DNA of 64,000 nucleotides from Bactericera cockerelli (Eukaryota > Arthropoda > Insecta > Hemiptera > Triozidae): the NCBI GenBank assembly GCA_024516035.1, contig CM044964.1, positions 4,504,240 through 4,568,239 of the forward strand, read 5' to 3'. The notes under the pieces are model-generated. The model was not told the DNA's origin. It did no database searches and saw only the letters and a program-made list of their open reading frames with translations. Positions 51,394-64,000 of this stretch are shown piece by piece; the first letter of the stretch is position 1; the number at the start of each line of letters is the position of its first letter. The translations under genes were made by a program, and so were the position numbers.

Positions 51394-54300
51394 TTGGGGG
51401 AAAATCAAGTTGATAAAAATGATCGAGGAAGAAAATATAACTCAGTTTGTGGAGGCCAAAACGGTAAATATGATTGAAGTATATAGTTACATTAAACGAA
51501 GTACTTTTTCAGTTGAGCTTAATCCTCTTCATTGGTTTTTAAAACAAAAATTTAAAAACTTAAAAGGGATTTTCGTGAACTCCTTGAAGCTCCGAAAGCA
51601 TTTCAAATGAAAAAGTTTGAATAGGAAGCACCTTGGGACACGCCCATATCTGAAGACATGACAAAGCAACCGATGATTTCATAGAGAACGCATTTTTATA
51701 AAATAACAAAATAATTATTATAGGTAGACTAGTTTTATGTACAAAATGTAATAAAATAACGAAACATAATGAGGTATTTATAAAATAACATGAGTAATAA
51801 GAAATGGAGGAGAGCAATCAAGGCATAAAATTAGTTTGAATGAGTTCAATAATAATCAGAATTGGACAATTAAAATTATTATTAAATTAACAGGAACAAT
51901 TAATTGAGACGTGGAGGGGTGGGGTGGTTAAAACAAGAAGTAAAAGAACTGAAGATATATCTCTTCTCAAGATATACTTAAGATAAAATGCGTCGTTAAG
52001 AGTAAATATTATGGCACTAACTAGTAAGAAAACTAAAACAGTAACTGTTAGATATGGAAGACGTTTTAAGAATATGCTAACGAAAAAACTGCTCGCTAAG
52101 AAACTCTAAAGTAAAGAGAACACTTGAAGGAAAGAATCAATCATAGCTAAAATGATTAAAGTAGAATTAAAAGAATTAACAAATGTCAAGGAAGTGTTGA
52201 ATGAAATTGAGAAAATATTTAATAAATGTTTAATAAAATAAACTTAATTTAACGGTCTAGAAAAAATGGAAGCTAAGGAACAAGATTGCGATAGTAAGTG
52301 AGAAGGAGATAGACAGGAATAATATCCGAAGTTATGTAGAATGCAGACCGTAGATCAAACATTGAGCGGATGTCACAAGACGCAAAGAAACTATTAATGA
52401 AAGTGTTCCAGATAAAGTTAGCACAGTATTAAAGTTGTTCATAACTTAGACACGAAGTAGTTGTAACTATAATCATTATCAAGAGACAATGATCAGTGTA
52501 AGTGAAGTAGTAAGTCAGTCAGTAAGTGAAGGTATTGGTCAGATTATGGGAAAGCATAAGGAGATAGATGAAGCAAGAAAGCAAGATTGATAGAAGTATG
52601 AACAGAAGCCGAAGCATAGACTATTCACATTAAGTCAGCATGTGTCATGTGAAAGAATTCAATGATATAAAGAAAAAAGATACGAGGAGTCTTGTATTAC
52701 AAATAGTGTCATGGATGGTTACAGAAGTGTTGGAAAGCTAATAACTTATAACGATTGCAAGGAAGATTAGAATGAAGAGAGTTCAAAGATGGAGAAAGTC
52801 AGAAGGAAAGAATATTAATTATTGAACATGTAATAAGATACATTTACTGGCAAGATAAGAATGTCAAAACAGTCATATTAGTTGAATTAACAGAAGTTCA
52901 ACAAATGCTACTTGAAATGAGTGTATCGTCAAGATATACTACTTCAAACAGCATTTGATCAAGAGAGACATATCTTAGGTTAACTAAAACAAGTAACATG
53001 AGTATTTGGTATAGCAGCTAGTTAAACAGATACCTCAAGTCCATACTAGACTCAAAGGAGGTTACAGCGAGGGGAAAAGAAGTGAGCTCGTGGAATCAAT
53101 ACGAAATACAATAATAGTAAATAATATTTACAAACATCGTCAAACTTTAATTTAAAGTTGGGATTATCTTCATTTCCATCCAACTCAATGACAATTCCCT
53201 GAAAATATCTCCGGAGTACCATTTCGATCATCCATCATCGACAAAAACTTTAAAAAGTTCATTTCGGCCATGATGGAATTGAAGGATCCGGGGATTTCTT
53301 CCGGGAATGATTGAGGTGGAACAGAAATTTACACAATCTCGGAACAAGCGATTTTTTTCGATTCGACGCTTAGTGTTCCGATCTATTTTACAAAGTCTTG
53401 TGAGAGGTGGTGGTTGAGTGGTCTGTAATGAACCTGAAACAGAGAAAAACAAGCACAGTTGTAGAAGATTTCACGTAATTCATGTTGCTTATTTAGAAGT
53501 AGCATATACAAGAATAGAACCTATGCATACATTCCGGACTCGGAAAGTAAAGTAGGTAAGTAAATAGGAAGTTCATGGATAATGATCATAGCTTATCAGC
53601 AGTCCCAACTGCTATTGAACTATAATCATTAATAGTAATAATCTATAAAATAATAATAAATCCCTACTAATAATAACAGATTTGTCGAAACATCAAAGCA
53701 AAAGAGAGGTCAACATTGAAATACAAAGCGGAACGTAGAAAAGATAGGCTTTACATCAGAACCCACGTCAGGTTACAGTCTTAATCCAAGTCCAAAGAAA
53801 AAGTTCAAAGTTGAAGTGACAAACAAGATTGTCAGAGAAAGTGGACGTGAAACAAATTGGTCTTCCATTGAATAGAAGGGACAGGCGGTCGATTAGCATG
53901 GAAGAGAAAAGACGTGTTCACAATAAAAAAAGGAAAGGACTTAGAATGTAGTCAAAGACTTGGTATTGATAAAACTACCATAAATATACTGTGGTAAAGA
54001 GTGGTTCCTGCTTCCACATCCACAGACTATGTAACCAATTAATCACGGACAGAGGTCAGAGGTTTGAGAGGTTACGCCTAGAGGGCATGGAGAGAAATTT
54101 CTGGTGTCTCGTGGAGATTGGAATTCAATATACCAGCCTGCCGTGGGCCTTATGACCAGATGGACCAGTCTCTATCTCTGTCTCAGCTATGACTACTTTC
54201 TAATATTTGCCCGTGTGTCCACTCGTGAGAACTTGAGTTTAATTATAGTCAAGTAGATTCTAATGGCTGTCGAGAAACTTTCAGGCGACTCGGACTGAAA

Positions 54301-56218
54301 AAAAATTCCATGTCCATTTAACATAACTCAATTGAAAATAAATCAACATAATACGAGGCCTGGGGTTTTAAAGCGTTAATAAAGCTCGGAGTTAATGGTT
54401 GTTTCACTACGCGGCAGGTTTTAATGAATTGAGCACATGAGCACTTTGAATTCAATGGGTGGGTTAGTGATTATCAGATTCAATTAATATAATTGCCTAT
54501 TTATAGAAACAAAACACACATTTAGCCGCCAAAAAATCTCTACCGAACCCGACATGTTCGTAATCACCATTCAGGTAATTCATAAGACTATTCGTCAAAT
54601 AAAAATAAAATAAATCTCAGTGAACGAATCCATATGTTTACGTACTAATCTACAAAGTTTACAATGCATGGAATATACAAAGTGTCGAAAAGGATCACGC
54701 TTTTAGCAGACGTTGTTCAGAAACTTTGTATAAAAATCTCAGAAACCTTGTATAAAGAATCTAGAAACTTTGTATAAAGAATCTCAAAATACAACCAGGA
54801 AACCACAGTCTATGTAAAAAAAATATTTCACGCCCAGATTCCAGAAGGATCAAAAGGAGACCAAGATTAATTAAAAATCTCTCTTTGGCCACTATAGGTC
54901 AGAGTTGATCCGACCCATCCTAATCTAGATCTGACCTTGTGACAGATCTGGAGAAAGTTGTCTCGAATATCGGACTTGCATCAGGTATCATAGTTATTCC
55001 GAACATACTCCAAATTATTCAAGAATACATTAATCCCACTCTAATGGATATTTTTCTAAATATTTGGTCGTGCCCTACAATTACATAATCACAAAATGGA
55101 AGAGATAAAAATGAGAAAGCTTGCGCTAATCACTAACATTCTCTTTCAGAGATATCTATTCCAAATAAAAATGGAAAATACAAACGATAGTATAATATGA
55201 ATGATTATATGATTAAACATATCATCTTCAAAGTTAAGTATTAGTATGTAGATGCAATATCTTTAGATCAGATATTAGACGAACGTCATACAAAATTTAT
55301 AGAGAAACATGATTTTTAATGATATTGGTAAAGAATTTTTGTTTGTATTTTCATTCCCTTATAAGCTACGTTTACTGGTAAGGTTTGTTTATAATTTATA
55401 GATCTCATATTCATCCAACAAAAACTAATATGCAGTTATTTACGAAAAAATAAAATAAAAAAACTTATTAAAAATTCGAAATCTATAAATGATTTTTTTT
55501 TTCATCAAGATTATTGATCAACACCGGTTTTCTAATTTTGGAGAGAAATTATTAATCAATGAAACATGAAACCGTAAGATCTTGGAACAACCTGTTCTTC
55601 TCTAGAGAGAAGGTGTTTTGGGCTGTGTCCAGATAGTCGATACTGTGTTTACATTGAAACCTGTTTGTGGTAATATATTGATTAAGAAAGAGAAATTTTA
55701 TGTAAAGATAGAGAAATGTATGTGCCTGGTTTATTGAATGGTCGACGAGAATCATCAGAAAAGAAATGAAACTTCAAATTTGAAATCTAGAAATAATAAA
55801 AAACATGAAGTGGTAAATCTATAAACAATAAGTACCTACATGAATAAATTTACCACCGACTATCTTTTCAATCCAATGACTTTGTTCCCATATTTATCAA
55901 TTTAATATTGGTTTTATACCTAACAAATCGACCCGTCCTACAGATAGAACGTATCGAGATAGGTATATATGTTTAATGTTTATACCTAACATTTAACAAA
56001 ACCAGAAGAATCTATAAACCTTCGTTGATTAGTTTATCTTAGACCAACAATCTATTCTCTCTTCTGTGGGCAGAGGGAAATCAGGAAGAAAGTGGATTCC
56101 TTGAGAGCTCACCTGTCCTTCACCCTTGACCTGATCCTGAGATTCCAAAATGGAGGCTCACAAATAGAAAGTTATGTTTCTTCGTTCAAAATTCTTGAAA
56201 GAGGAACTAAAATCATCA
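51390..56218. other. Repeat-poor region, no gene found
   Basis: The plus strand is markedly purine-biased at about 51900-53100 without a long frame. A 74-codon minus frame at 53228-53452 has higher GC but no motif I recognise. Nothing supports an exon. Confidence 0.5.
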
Positions 56219-56305
56219 TCATAGGATGGCATCACCGTGAATGAGATATGGTAGCCAAAAAATTAATAAATTACTAAAAAATAATCTACCACTGTCAATA
56301 ACATG
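56219..56305. repeat. Family C repeat fragment
   Basis: AGGATGGCATCACCGTGAATG and GGTAGCC, then diverged sequence ending ATCTACCACTGTC. It is an old truncated copy. Confidence 0.5.
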
Positions 56306-56677
56306 AGGTTTATATTCGACAAACTTTCAAACTCTGTTATAAATCTTAAATGTATCGTCTGTAAAACATTAAATTGAACCAAATTTGAAGTATATCAAAA
56401 GCGGTATTCCGCTATCAAAAGCGGAAAAAACAAAATGTTTGCATACTGCTTAAATAGCAAGCACTTTCTTTAATCCAGTAGTTATGTGGTCGAGCTCTGG
56501 CCACATTCTCAAATAGATGAGGTAATTCATTCGTGCATTATCTGGAATCTAAACATCTAGTTAGATTACCAGACTCGCAAACTACTGTTAAACTCTAGGG
56601 ATTGGAGCATGCCAATTCTGACACACTAAAAGATAGACGAATAGGCACACACGGACTTCTGATACATGACTGATATA

Positions 56678-56724
56678 ATCTATTTATACAGAAGGACATT
56701 AACTATCATTCTGTATAAATAGAT
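56678..56724. repeat. 16-bp perfect inverted repeat
   Basis: ATCTATTTATACAGAA, a 15-base spacer, then TTCTGTATAAATAGAT. Confidence 0.85.
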
Positions 56725-57880
56725 ATAGACGGATAATTAATGTCCCAAAAAAGTATCAAACTGTTAAGAAGCTTATGTTTAATGGAGTTAAGATTTAGCA
56801 CATGATACTTGCAGAATCATCAATGGATTGGAACAACTCCACCTCTTCAAAATGAAGAATGTGAAATCTTAAAATCTTCGCTCTTTATACAAGCTGTGGG
56901 AATTTCCAAGTGTTTTGCCATTCTTTTTGCACTTTCAACTTCTCTAAGAAATTTTCGAGTTTACAACCTGACATTGAATAATTAGTATAAAAAACGTGTT
57001 GTAAAGCTGTTGGATCATGCAGCTTTTAGACTGTAAGGAGGTTAAGTATTCAGAAGTAGATGCAAACCTGTAAACCGCAGGTATTTACTATCTTCTATCT
57101 GGTATTTTATGCATTCTACTTGTGTAAAAGTGTAATCTTAAAACAAAATTTCTTTCCTAGAATGCATGAAAGAAAGGTTAAACTACAAGTTGGCAGAAGA
57201 TCTTTTGAGTAATCTTAGACAGAGTATCCGAGTAGCCAGTATTCATGAAGATGTTTCAGTATATTTTACATTTCTAAAAACATTACATACATTTGTATTT
57301 TCTTGTAAAAAAATCTTCATAACTCCAACCTCATGTAAGATCTCTGTAAGAATCTCCTCAGTATTTGTCTGTCATGGTCACAAAACAGTACTCTTTCTTA
57401 AATGTATTGATTTCTCAAAAGATCATTCATAATCAGCATCGCCAGGGTTAGGAGGATAAGATTTAAACGTGCATTTCATGCGATATTTCTTCTTCGAGCA
57501 CTTATGAGTAGTTTCTTTGTAGATGAAAGTTCCTTTCAACTTTTTTCAAACCAGGTTCTTGCCATCCAGAATATTTTGAGGCATCTTTTTACCAGACCAT
57601 TTGACTGTAATGGACAGAACCAACTTCCTGGATACCAAGCATACCTTCATAGAGAACCTAACATTGTTTCCTTCTCTCTCACCTAGTGGCCAAAATAATC
57701 ACCTTCCTCAATCACGAGCGAACTCACCCGACTTTCGGTTTCAGTCACCCGAGTCCTGACTACAATGAACACGTGTGACACACACGACAACAATGAACAT
57801 GTGTGACAATCACACGAGCATTCCTGCATACACACCGGAGTGTGTCGCACACCTCGTGTGAGGCATTGAGAAAATATATA

Positions 57881-57895
57881 CAGGGTGGGAAAAGT
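57881..57895. mobile_element. Solitary CAGGGTGGG terminus
   Basis: TATACAGGGTGGGAAAAG resembles the ends of the foldback elements elsewhere in the window, but I find no inverse partner within a few kilobases. It is a truncated or solo end. Confidence 0.35.
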
Positions 57896-60800
57896 CTTTA
57901 TTTAGAACTAGTAAACTTATTTTTTTCTGCCCATAGTACGTAGCGGGAGATCGCCTCCCAGAAACTACAGTGTTTATAAAAACAGTAAATATAGTTCGTA
58001 TGTATTATTCACAATAAACATTTGATTTGATTGATTTGACGAACAATAAATTAATCCTCGATCATAATGGCAAGAATTATGTTTATACATCCCACATAGG
58101 ACTTAAAAGTTCTTTGATATAGAATGTTTTTTGACAGTAAATAGTAGATGTGCTATATTCGCTTTCAATCAAATGAGCTTCACAAGATAGAAGGGATCAT
58201 TGGTGTTAAAATACAAGTTTAGAATAACGAACAAAACTGAACTGGTCAAAATAGAATCACAGCAATAGCTTTTGGTTCAATGGGACTACCTGTCTTGCCT
58301 GACAGTCTAAATACTCTAAATAAAGCACTGGTAATATTGCCAAAATGAGGATACCAGTCAGTCTAAACTATAAATAAAGCACCACTTATCTATACTTTCA
58401 GTGCCTATGGCAATAGGTATCTGTTAAAATATATTAGGTAAAATTAGAGTTCCATATAACTTGAGCATAAGTAATTCCTGTAGTTGGCTATGCTATTACC
58501 AGTGCTCATATTATGCACATAAAATTAATTACACATTTAGAAAACCTATCTACATCTGCTCAACCGACCATAGCTTCCACTCTCCCATTTGTTGCCATAT
58601 TCAGAAACATAACTACTCTGTATATCATTTCTACCAGCACATATATTTCTTTAATACCTGGTTATTTCCTTTTGGATCTGGTGTACACAATGCTATTTAT
58701 GCCCGCACGGTGTTTTGTAATAACCTTTATTTATTAAAGATTCTTATAAAGTCTGGTTGTGGTATTATTAATGGTCTAAGAGAAGGTGCACCACTTTCTA
58801 AAATGTGTTTAGCATATATGGACTGGACTTGGAGATCCGGTTAGAAAGACCAGAAAGATTTCGACGTGTAGTAGCACACTTTGAGTCGAATCTTCCCACA
58901 ATATACTTGTAAGAGGATATCATCTATTTATGTACCATTCCTCTGTATACATATTTATGTATCTATTAATTTATATCTGTTGGCAGGTACGTTTTATTTA
59001 TACTTTGCTGTGTGGATCTAGAACAGTTTTGGATTCGTCCCACCTGAACAGGTCATTACTTTCATCTTGCATCGCCAAAGGATGTGAAAGTTGAAGAGTT
59101 CCTCTTTGCAAAAATCTTCGGGTTTTTTTTCTGAAGCTAGATTTCAAATTCGAATTCCCGTTTGGGCGGTGTACCTGTTCTCGTGTGTTTGGTCCGCTGT
59201 TATTAGCACAATTCTCTGAAGTTTAGAATAGAAGCCTTCAGGGTTTTTTAGATTAAATCACAAAGAGGAAGTTTTTGAAATCGACACCAAAGTGGTACAA
59301 TTAATCATTAAAACTTTCACTTATGTGTCGGAAACAGACTGCCCGAGTGTCCAAATTTGTTGAAATTTGATCGTTATTTTTTATGAGAAATTTCTTAAAG
59401 GAAAAAATAAATCAAATTCAAACAACTCTGATGTCTGCAAACCAAATGAAATAGTTCTTTATGTTGAACAAACAAAAGACATTAATAAATAAAATAAGAT
59501 TTAGCATAAAGGAAGACATAGCTCTTAATCTTGAAGAGCATACAAATTACCACACTCAAATAAATCACAACTACCAAGTGCTTTAACTGACAAATCTCTA
59601 AGTATTAACAAAACTGACCAACTGATTTTCATATCCATGTGGCGTCCATCACATTCAGTTAACACGTCCAACATTATCCATGGATATTAATCACGCTTAG
59701 GCAAGCATATCATGGCATGTCACTCAAGTAATATGCTGAATGGTGATACAGTAGACAAAATGGTAATCAGTCAAAATCAATAACACGCGAAAGAGAGAGA
59801 AAGATAGGAAGAGTGAGAGAGACAGTGATGAAAGATGCATGTACAGTTGGTAGTAAGTTTGAAAAATAAAGAATAATAAGAGAATACAATGTTAGAATAT
59901 AAAAATAATATATTCAAGATACAACCAAAAACAAACCAACAATAACTAAAAAAAAACAAAATCTCTTGAACATTATTTAGCATAAACTTTATGAATGAAT
60001 AAAATTTACTACAAGTAAACACTACTATGGCTCATTCATTGGAGTAGCATGAAGGTTGTTGTACCTCCTCAAGGTCGTACAGCTCTCAGACATAATATAA
60101 ACAAAGACAAGAGCAACATAAAATAAACATATTTGAAATTGTCAAATACTGAATATGTAACACTGAGCACTTAAATACTACTTTCCTTTCAAATAACAAA
60201 CGAGATATTCAGTTAATAAAGTCTAATTTACGTTGAGATACTAATTAATCTTAAACCATGAAATTATCATCACCACTATCACACATTTCCGCTACTTTTC
60301 ATCGTGAAAGGATTTAAAAGGTTTATAAAAATCTATTGGTCTGCCAGCAATACAAACGAAGTCTCATTAATCTGATAAATGGATGAGTAAAAATTGGTAT
60401 TATAATACTACAATGGTAACATAATGATGTGCCATATTTATTTAGCAAGTAAAATGGTTTAAAATATACAAACATAGACATGGCATATGTTTTCATTGAG
60501 GTTGTTGTCTAAATTACTACCACAAACCAAAAGTGACTGAGAAAGTTCACATACTTGGGAAGAAACCACCAATAACTACCAACACGCCTACACACCAACG
60601 AGAAACAAAACCAACAACAAAGTAATGACAGTACAAAACCAAACACATGTGAATGGAGTACACAAACTTGCACTCAACAAGAAACCTACTGGATACCAGC
60701 TATAATAGACAGAAAACCACAGATCTAGAAGCAAGAAGCTCAGATAGGACAAATTCACAACCATGAGCATTGTTACATATGTACGTGTATTAGAGCTAAT

Positions 60801-61321
60801 CTTAGAGCTAAGCTTAAAACTGACCAGACCACGAATCAGGATTTCAAGTGCCGAGATCTTGGTAGAACTTTCACCAATGCGTGGTCACAAATTATTTTAC
60901 TGAAAGCCACAAACGCACGCGTGCAACTAGTTATAACTAAATTTGATTAATAAGATTCTAAGAATCGATAGGAAGAAAATGATGATGATGTTGATGTAGA
61001 AATCGAAAAAAAAATGTAAGAAGACGAAAAAATCAGTAGAAAGAAAAAAAAGCCTTTGCAATTTTTTAGAAGAAAGTCGTCATCATTATTGTGCACCTAC
61101 GTCGATCTAGACGTTTGTCACATTCAATAATTGTTTTTTGTCCTGAATAACTTCCTGTCAAAGGCCAGTGTTTCAAATGCCTCCTTAAAAGAAATACACG
61201 TCAAATCCAATAAAAAAGAAAGTAGAAGAAGAAACCAATAATGATAAAATATTGTTAAATTGTAGAGCTCTGATGGTCATTAATACATGAACCGGTGCGA
61301 CCGGTATTCTTACTAAAAAGG

Positions 61322-61515
61322 TTGCCGACCTCCGTGGCTCAGTGGTTAAGAGCATTGGTTACTGACCCGGAGGTTGCGGGTTCGAATCCCGGCCGGAGCG
61401 GAAATTTCTGACCAAAATTTTCCGTGTCTGGAATGGCATGGATGTAAAGGTAAAGTGCCCTGAAGTAATGCGAAAGGGTTCCGGGGCACACTTACCTTTT
61501 TTTTTAAAAAAAAGT
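61322..61515 (+). mobile_element. tRNA-derived SINE, family S1
   Basis: The head has A-box GTGGCTCAGTGG and B-box GGGTTCGAATCCCGG. The body follows (TTTTCCGTGTCTGGAATGG, then GGTAAAGTGCCCTGAAG) and ends in a T/A-rich tail. It lies directly downstream of the Osiris stop codon, in opposite orientation to that gene, possibly inside a 3' UTR intron. Confidence 0.8.
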
Positions 61516-61535
61516 AGAAGAGTACTCACCAAATT

Positions 61536-61697
61536 CTATCTCAGGGCGGGCTTCTGTCCACCGTAGGCTACGGAGTGAGCCACCTGGTTAGAGTAGGCGC
61601 CGTGGGCGTCGTGACCACCTCCTCCGTATGAGTCCCATCCGCCACTGGAGTAAGAGGTTGGGGCGGCCCAACCGGCAGAGTGGGCGTGGTGCTCAAC
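61536..61697 (-). CDS. Osiris family gene, last coding exon
   Basis: Acceptor CTCTCCTAG on the minus strand, phase 0, then VEHHAHSAGWAAPTSYSSGG, WDSYGGGGHDAHGAY and NQVAHSVAYGGQKPALR, ending in TAG at 61536-61538. The His/Gly/Tyr-rich tail with an AHSVAYGGQ end fits the C-terminus of Osiris proteins. It joins in phase to the exon at 62800-63041. Eight bases beyond the stop there is a consensus donor GTGAGT (about 61524-61529 on the minus strand), so the 3' UTR may be spliced. Otherwise the exon could continue if the stop were a consensus error. Confidence 0.87.
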   Translation of the reverse strand, partial: VEHHAHSAGWAAPTSYSSGGWDSYGGGGHDAHGAYSNQVAHSVAYGGQKPALR

Positions 61698-62799
61698 CTA
61701 GGAGAGAACGAGGAGTCGACACTGATTACATTCCTGAGGACAATGCATCTTTCACAGACGTTGTATTTACAGCCACTTTTTTTAATGATGTTTATTTACA
61801 GAGGAGACTTAACAATCAGAGTCCTTGCTCCTTCAGCCACTTTGATAGTTGGAGTTTGTAGCTGCATCTGTAGATCGGTACTTGCAGGCCACGTGGGCCC
61901 ATGACCTCCACAAAACAGCTTTTTAAACTTGCATAGAGTGTATAAGATTAAAATTTCAAGAAGAACTGAAAATTCCTAAGTTGCTAAAAGTGTGGCAAAG
62001 TTTTCAGTGTTGTTTCAAGTTCAAGAAATAGAAATAATAGACATGCCTAAAGAAGACAATGGATATAATAGGTAACTCCTTCCATTTAAGTTAACATATT
62101 ATTGCATGATATGACTTCATTTTTGTCTAATAGTCATTAAACTGACAGGCTAAATAAAGATCTAGCAAAATGAAAATCAGAAACTAATGGAAAAGTCATA
62201 GGTTCATTGTAAGATTAGGTTCTGTGCTAGAATTATTTAACTCGCAAATAAAATGAGGTTGTCTGGTGCTTTTTAGAAAGACTAATTTTACAATGAAGCC
62301 TATGACAGATTTTGAATGGAAGAAAGTCGGATTTACAAAGGATCCGAGGTTTTGGTCATAAATGAAAATAAAAGAAGGTGATCTTATTAATTGCAGGTGC
62401 TAGTAGAGAAAATGGTGAAAATTAAATTTGGTGCGTTTGCTTAGTCTACTTGTGCATGGATTAGGTTAATGTTTCACAAGATAAGCTGAGTAACATAGAC
62501 AGCCGTGGGTGCAAAGTAACATGAATAATTAACTTTTCTCTAATTATGTTTTAACATAAAAATTGATTGTTGCTTTTGTAATAGGGAATGGCTTCTGTGC
62601 TTGGCACACTACCAAAAGGACATTTGTCTTCAATAAATTTTCTTTATAGTCAACGTGTTTCAAATGGCTGTGAATGAACAAACTCGTCTAGCGAGCATTT
62701 TTTGGTTTACAATTTTTACAATTTCGGCGGTTTTCCGACCAAATCCGACCGGATCCTCTGTCACCCGACCTCCGCCGAAGAGAAACGAAATCTACTCAC
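61698..62799 (-). other. Intron of the Osiris gene
   Basis: A 1.1-kb intron bounded by GTGAGT and CTAG on the minus strand. It is AT-rich with no repeat family that I recognise and no other exon. Confidence 0.75.
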
Positions 62800-63041
62800 G
62801 ACTTCGGTGTGGTGGGGCTCGGCGTGTTTACTCACCACTTCATGGTGGGGTTGCTGTTGGGAGAGCTTCTTGATGGCGATGAAGGCGGAGATGGCGAGAG
62901 AGATGAGCGAGGCGAGGATGGCTTTCTTGGCGATGAGGGCGATAACGAAGTAAGACAGAACGGCGAACAGACCGAGCTTCATTTTGAGTCCAATGATGAA
63001 GGGGATCAGAGATTTGATCAGCTTCTTCTTCTTACCACGGC
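62800..63041 (-). CDS. Osiris family (DUF1676) gene, penultimate coding exon
   Basis: On the minus strand the exon completes a codon and reads RGKKKKLIKSLIPFIIGL, then KMKLGLFAVLSYFVIALI and AKKAILASLISLAISAFIAI. That is the lysine patch and the long hydrophobic segment diagnostic of insect Osiris proteins. These are secreted or vesicle-associated cuticle-morphogenesis proteins, usually found as a dosage-sensitive gene cluster. The acceptor is a T-rich tract ending CCCCTAG (63042-63043) and the donor is GTGAGT at 62799. A second donor with the same GAAGT context lies 36 bp earlier in the transcript (exon end 62836), so two in-frame products differing by 12 residues are possible. The exon is 242 bp with no frameshift. 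Upstream exons (signal peptide, Cys region) are not seen before 64000. Confidence 0.88.
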
Positions 63042-64000
63042 CTAGGGGAGCGAAGGAGAGAGTTAGAAGAAGAAAAAAAAAAAGAATTCTCCCCACTCCA
63101 GCGAATGCAAAAATTAGGGAACAATATAGCTGACAAAGTAGATATATTTTCGTTGTTGTCAAAATGATTATTTTATATTTATTTTAATAATATTGTAATA
63201 AATGGTAATACATCCCGTCATTCTTGTTAAAAAATAATACCTTGTTTTGAAAGTGCGATATCTCCCATCCAACCACAGGAGAAGGAAGGACAAACTGTAG
63301 AAGTACAAATATAGAACCTATCTTCCTTTTTTCACAATCGGATAGACCTAAGGCACAAATACTCAAGTAGCACTCTTGATTAAGTTTTGTTTGAATAATG
63401 TTTTTCAAAGTTAAATGAGACGACAAAGCAAGTTAATGTGGCTAACTAAGTATATTATGTTAGGTAAATATTTAAACCGAAATTTCTTTAGCTTTATGTA
63501 CTTATACAAAAAATGTATTTAAGCGTAAAGTTGGAATAGAATAATTTATATTATCTATGTATATTCTCAAAATAATGAATGACCAATCGAATTTTGCGAG
63601 AAAGCTACGCTCATATTATGTGAAAGTGAGAAATTAAGTTACCGTAAGAACGAACGCTATAATTTTATTACGTTGTAAATATCTCACAGACATGAATTTA
63701 AAATGACGTTGCTTTTGCAGACTAGAAAATGACTTTTTAATGACATGCTATTGGTTTAAATGACCACAGCGTATCGTCTCTTCCAAGGATAATTTAAATT
63801 GAGGACTTGTGCAAATTAAAAAGTGATAAAATTGAAGACTAGTAAAAAGATCTATGGTTATCTCTTTGAATATGAGATTCTCTGTACATAATTTGCAAAT
63901 GTACAAGTTGTTTTAATGGAAGTTTAAAAATGTGCATTATGATAATAGTTTTGCACATTTAATATTGATTAGCGTGTTCTTTTTTTCGTGATTTATTACG
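63042..64000 (-). other. Upstream intron of the Osiris gene, partial
   Basis: Sequence upstream of the Osiris exon begins with a good polypyrimidine tract and then AT-rich DNA. I find no further Osiris exon, signal-peptide frame or promoter motif up to the window end, so the gene continues beyond it. Confidence 0.6.

Larger units (their letters stand above)
56306..61321. other. Repeat-poor region, no gene found
   Basis: Short frames at 57166-57432, 57504-57686 and 58461-58844 show no conserved motif, no splice context and no codon bias. A tail fragment TGGGACTACCTGTCTTGCC near 58280 and a solo CAGGGTGG end at 57881 are the only repeat traces I see. Confidence 0.5.

Noticed and set aside
53228..53452. 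74-codon minus frame with higher GC
   Set aside because: No recognised motif, no clear splice sites and no neighbouring exons.
57166..58844. Frames of 60-127 codons in the repeat-poor region
   Set aside because: No conserved motif or codon bias; lengths are within chance for AT-rich DNA.

Overview
This window looks like nuclear DNA of an insect. It is AT-rich and intron-rich, with canonical GT-AG junctions, and it is crowded with tRNA-derived SINEs, TA-flanked foldback elements and very long (CT)n/(GA)n tracts. One gene belongs to the insect-specific Osiris family. A hemipteran such as a planthopper is my guess at the order, but nothing in the sequence proves it. There is no bacterial-style operon, no CRISPR array, no rRNA and no convincing functional tRNA. 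Most long open frames here are translated CT/GA microsatellites or minisatellites.

Three genes can be supported, all incomplete. (1) The 3' half of the 26S proteasome base subunit Rpn2/PSMD1 lies on the + strand as eight exons from 27785 to 47651. (2) The 5' part of a 5-HT2-type serotonin receptor lies on the - strand: an exon with TM1 and TM2 (16949-17240) and a preceding long exon in matching phase (17892-18995). (3) The 3' part of an Osiris (DUF1676) gene lies on the - strand (62800-63041 and 61536-61697). The missing part of PSMD1 and the missing part of the receptor would both lie left of base 1, so the two genes appear interleaved on opposite strands unless the assembly is chimeric.

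Layout. 1-16900 is repeat territory: three TIR/foldback elements with CAGGGTG ends and TA flanks (one carries a decayed DDE transposase C-terminus), a 150-bp pyrimidine satellite, large CT then GA tracts, and SINEs. 16900-19000 is the receptor. 19000-27784 holds minisatellites (38-bp and 21-bp units), a LINE C-terminal remnant and CT/GA blocks. 27785-47651 is PSMD1, with introns full of tandem repeats. 47652-51390 holds SINE copies. 51390-61300 is repeat-poor with no gene found. 61300-64000 is the Osiris gene with a SINE just beyond its 3' end.

The most striking observation is that tandem repeats in PSMD1 introns are built from the exon edge plus the adjacent splice site. Exon C's end and donor occur in four identical 80-bp units. 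Exon D's end and donor recur about eleven more times. Exon E's end and donor seed an array of roughly 45-50 units of about 24 bp. Exon F's end and donor are duplicated around an inserted repeat. A diverged copy of exon B's acceptor and start lies 1.3 kb upstream of the real one, and the Osiris gene has two in-phase copies of one donor 36 bp apart. This suggests splice junctions are repeatedly the seed for tandem duplication in this genome, leaving arrays of decoy splice sites.

Caution: four of the eight PSMD1 exons each lack exactly one base against an otherwise well conserved reading frame. This looks like residual consensus error, though recent pseudogenisation cannot be excluded. I ran no searches; family names come from recognised motifs.
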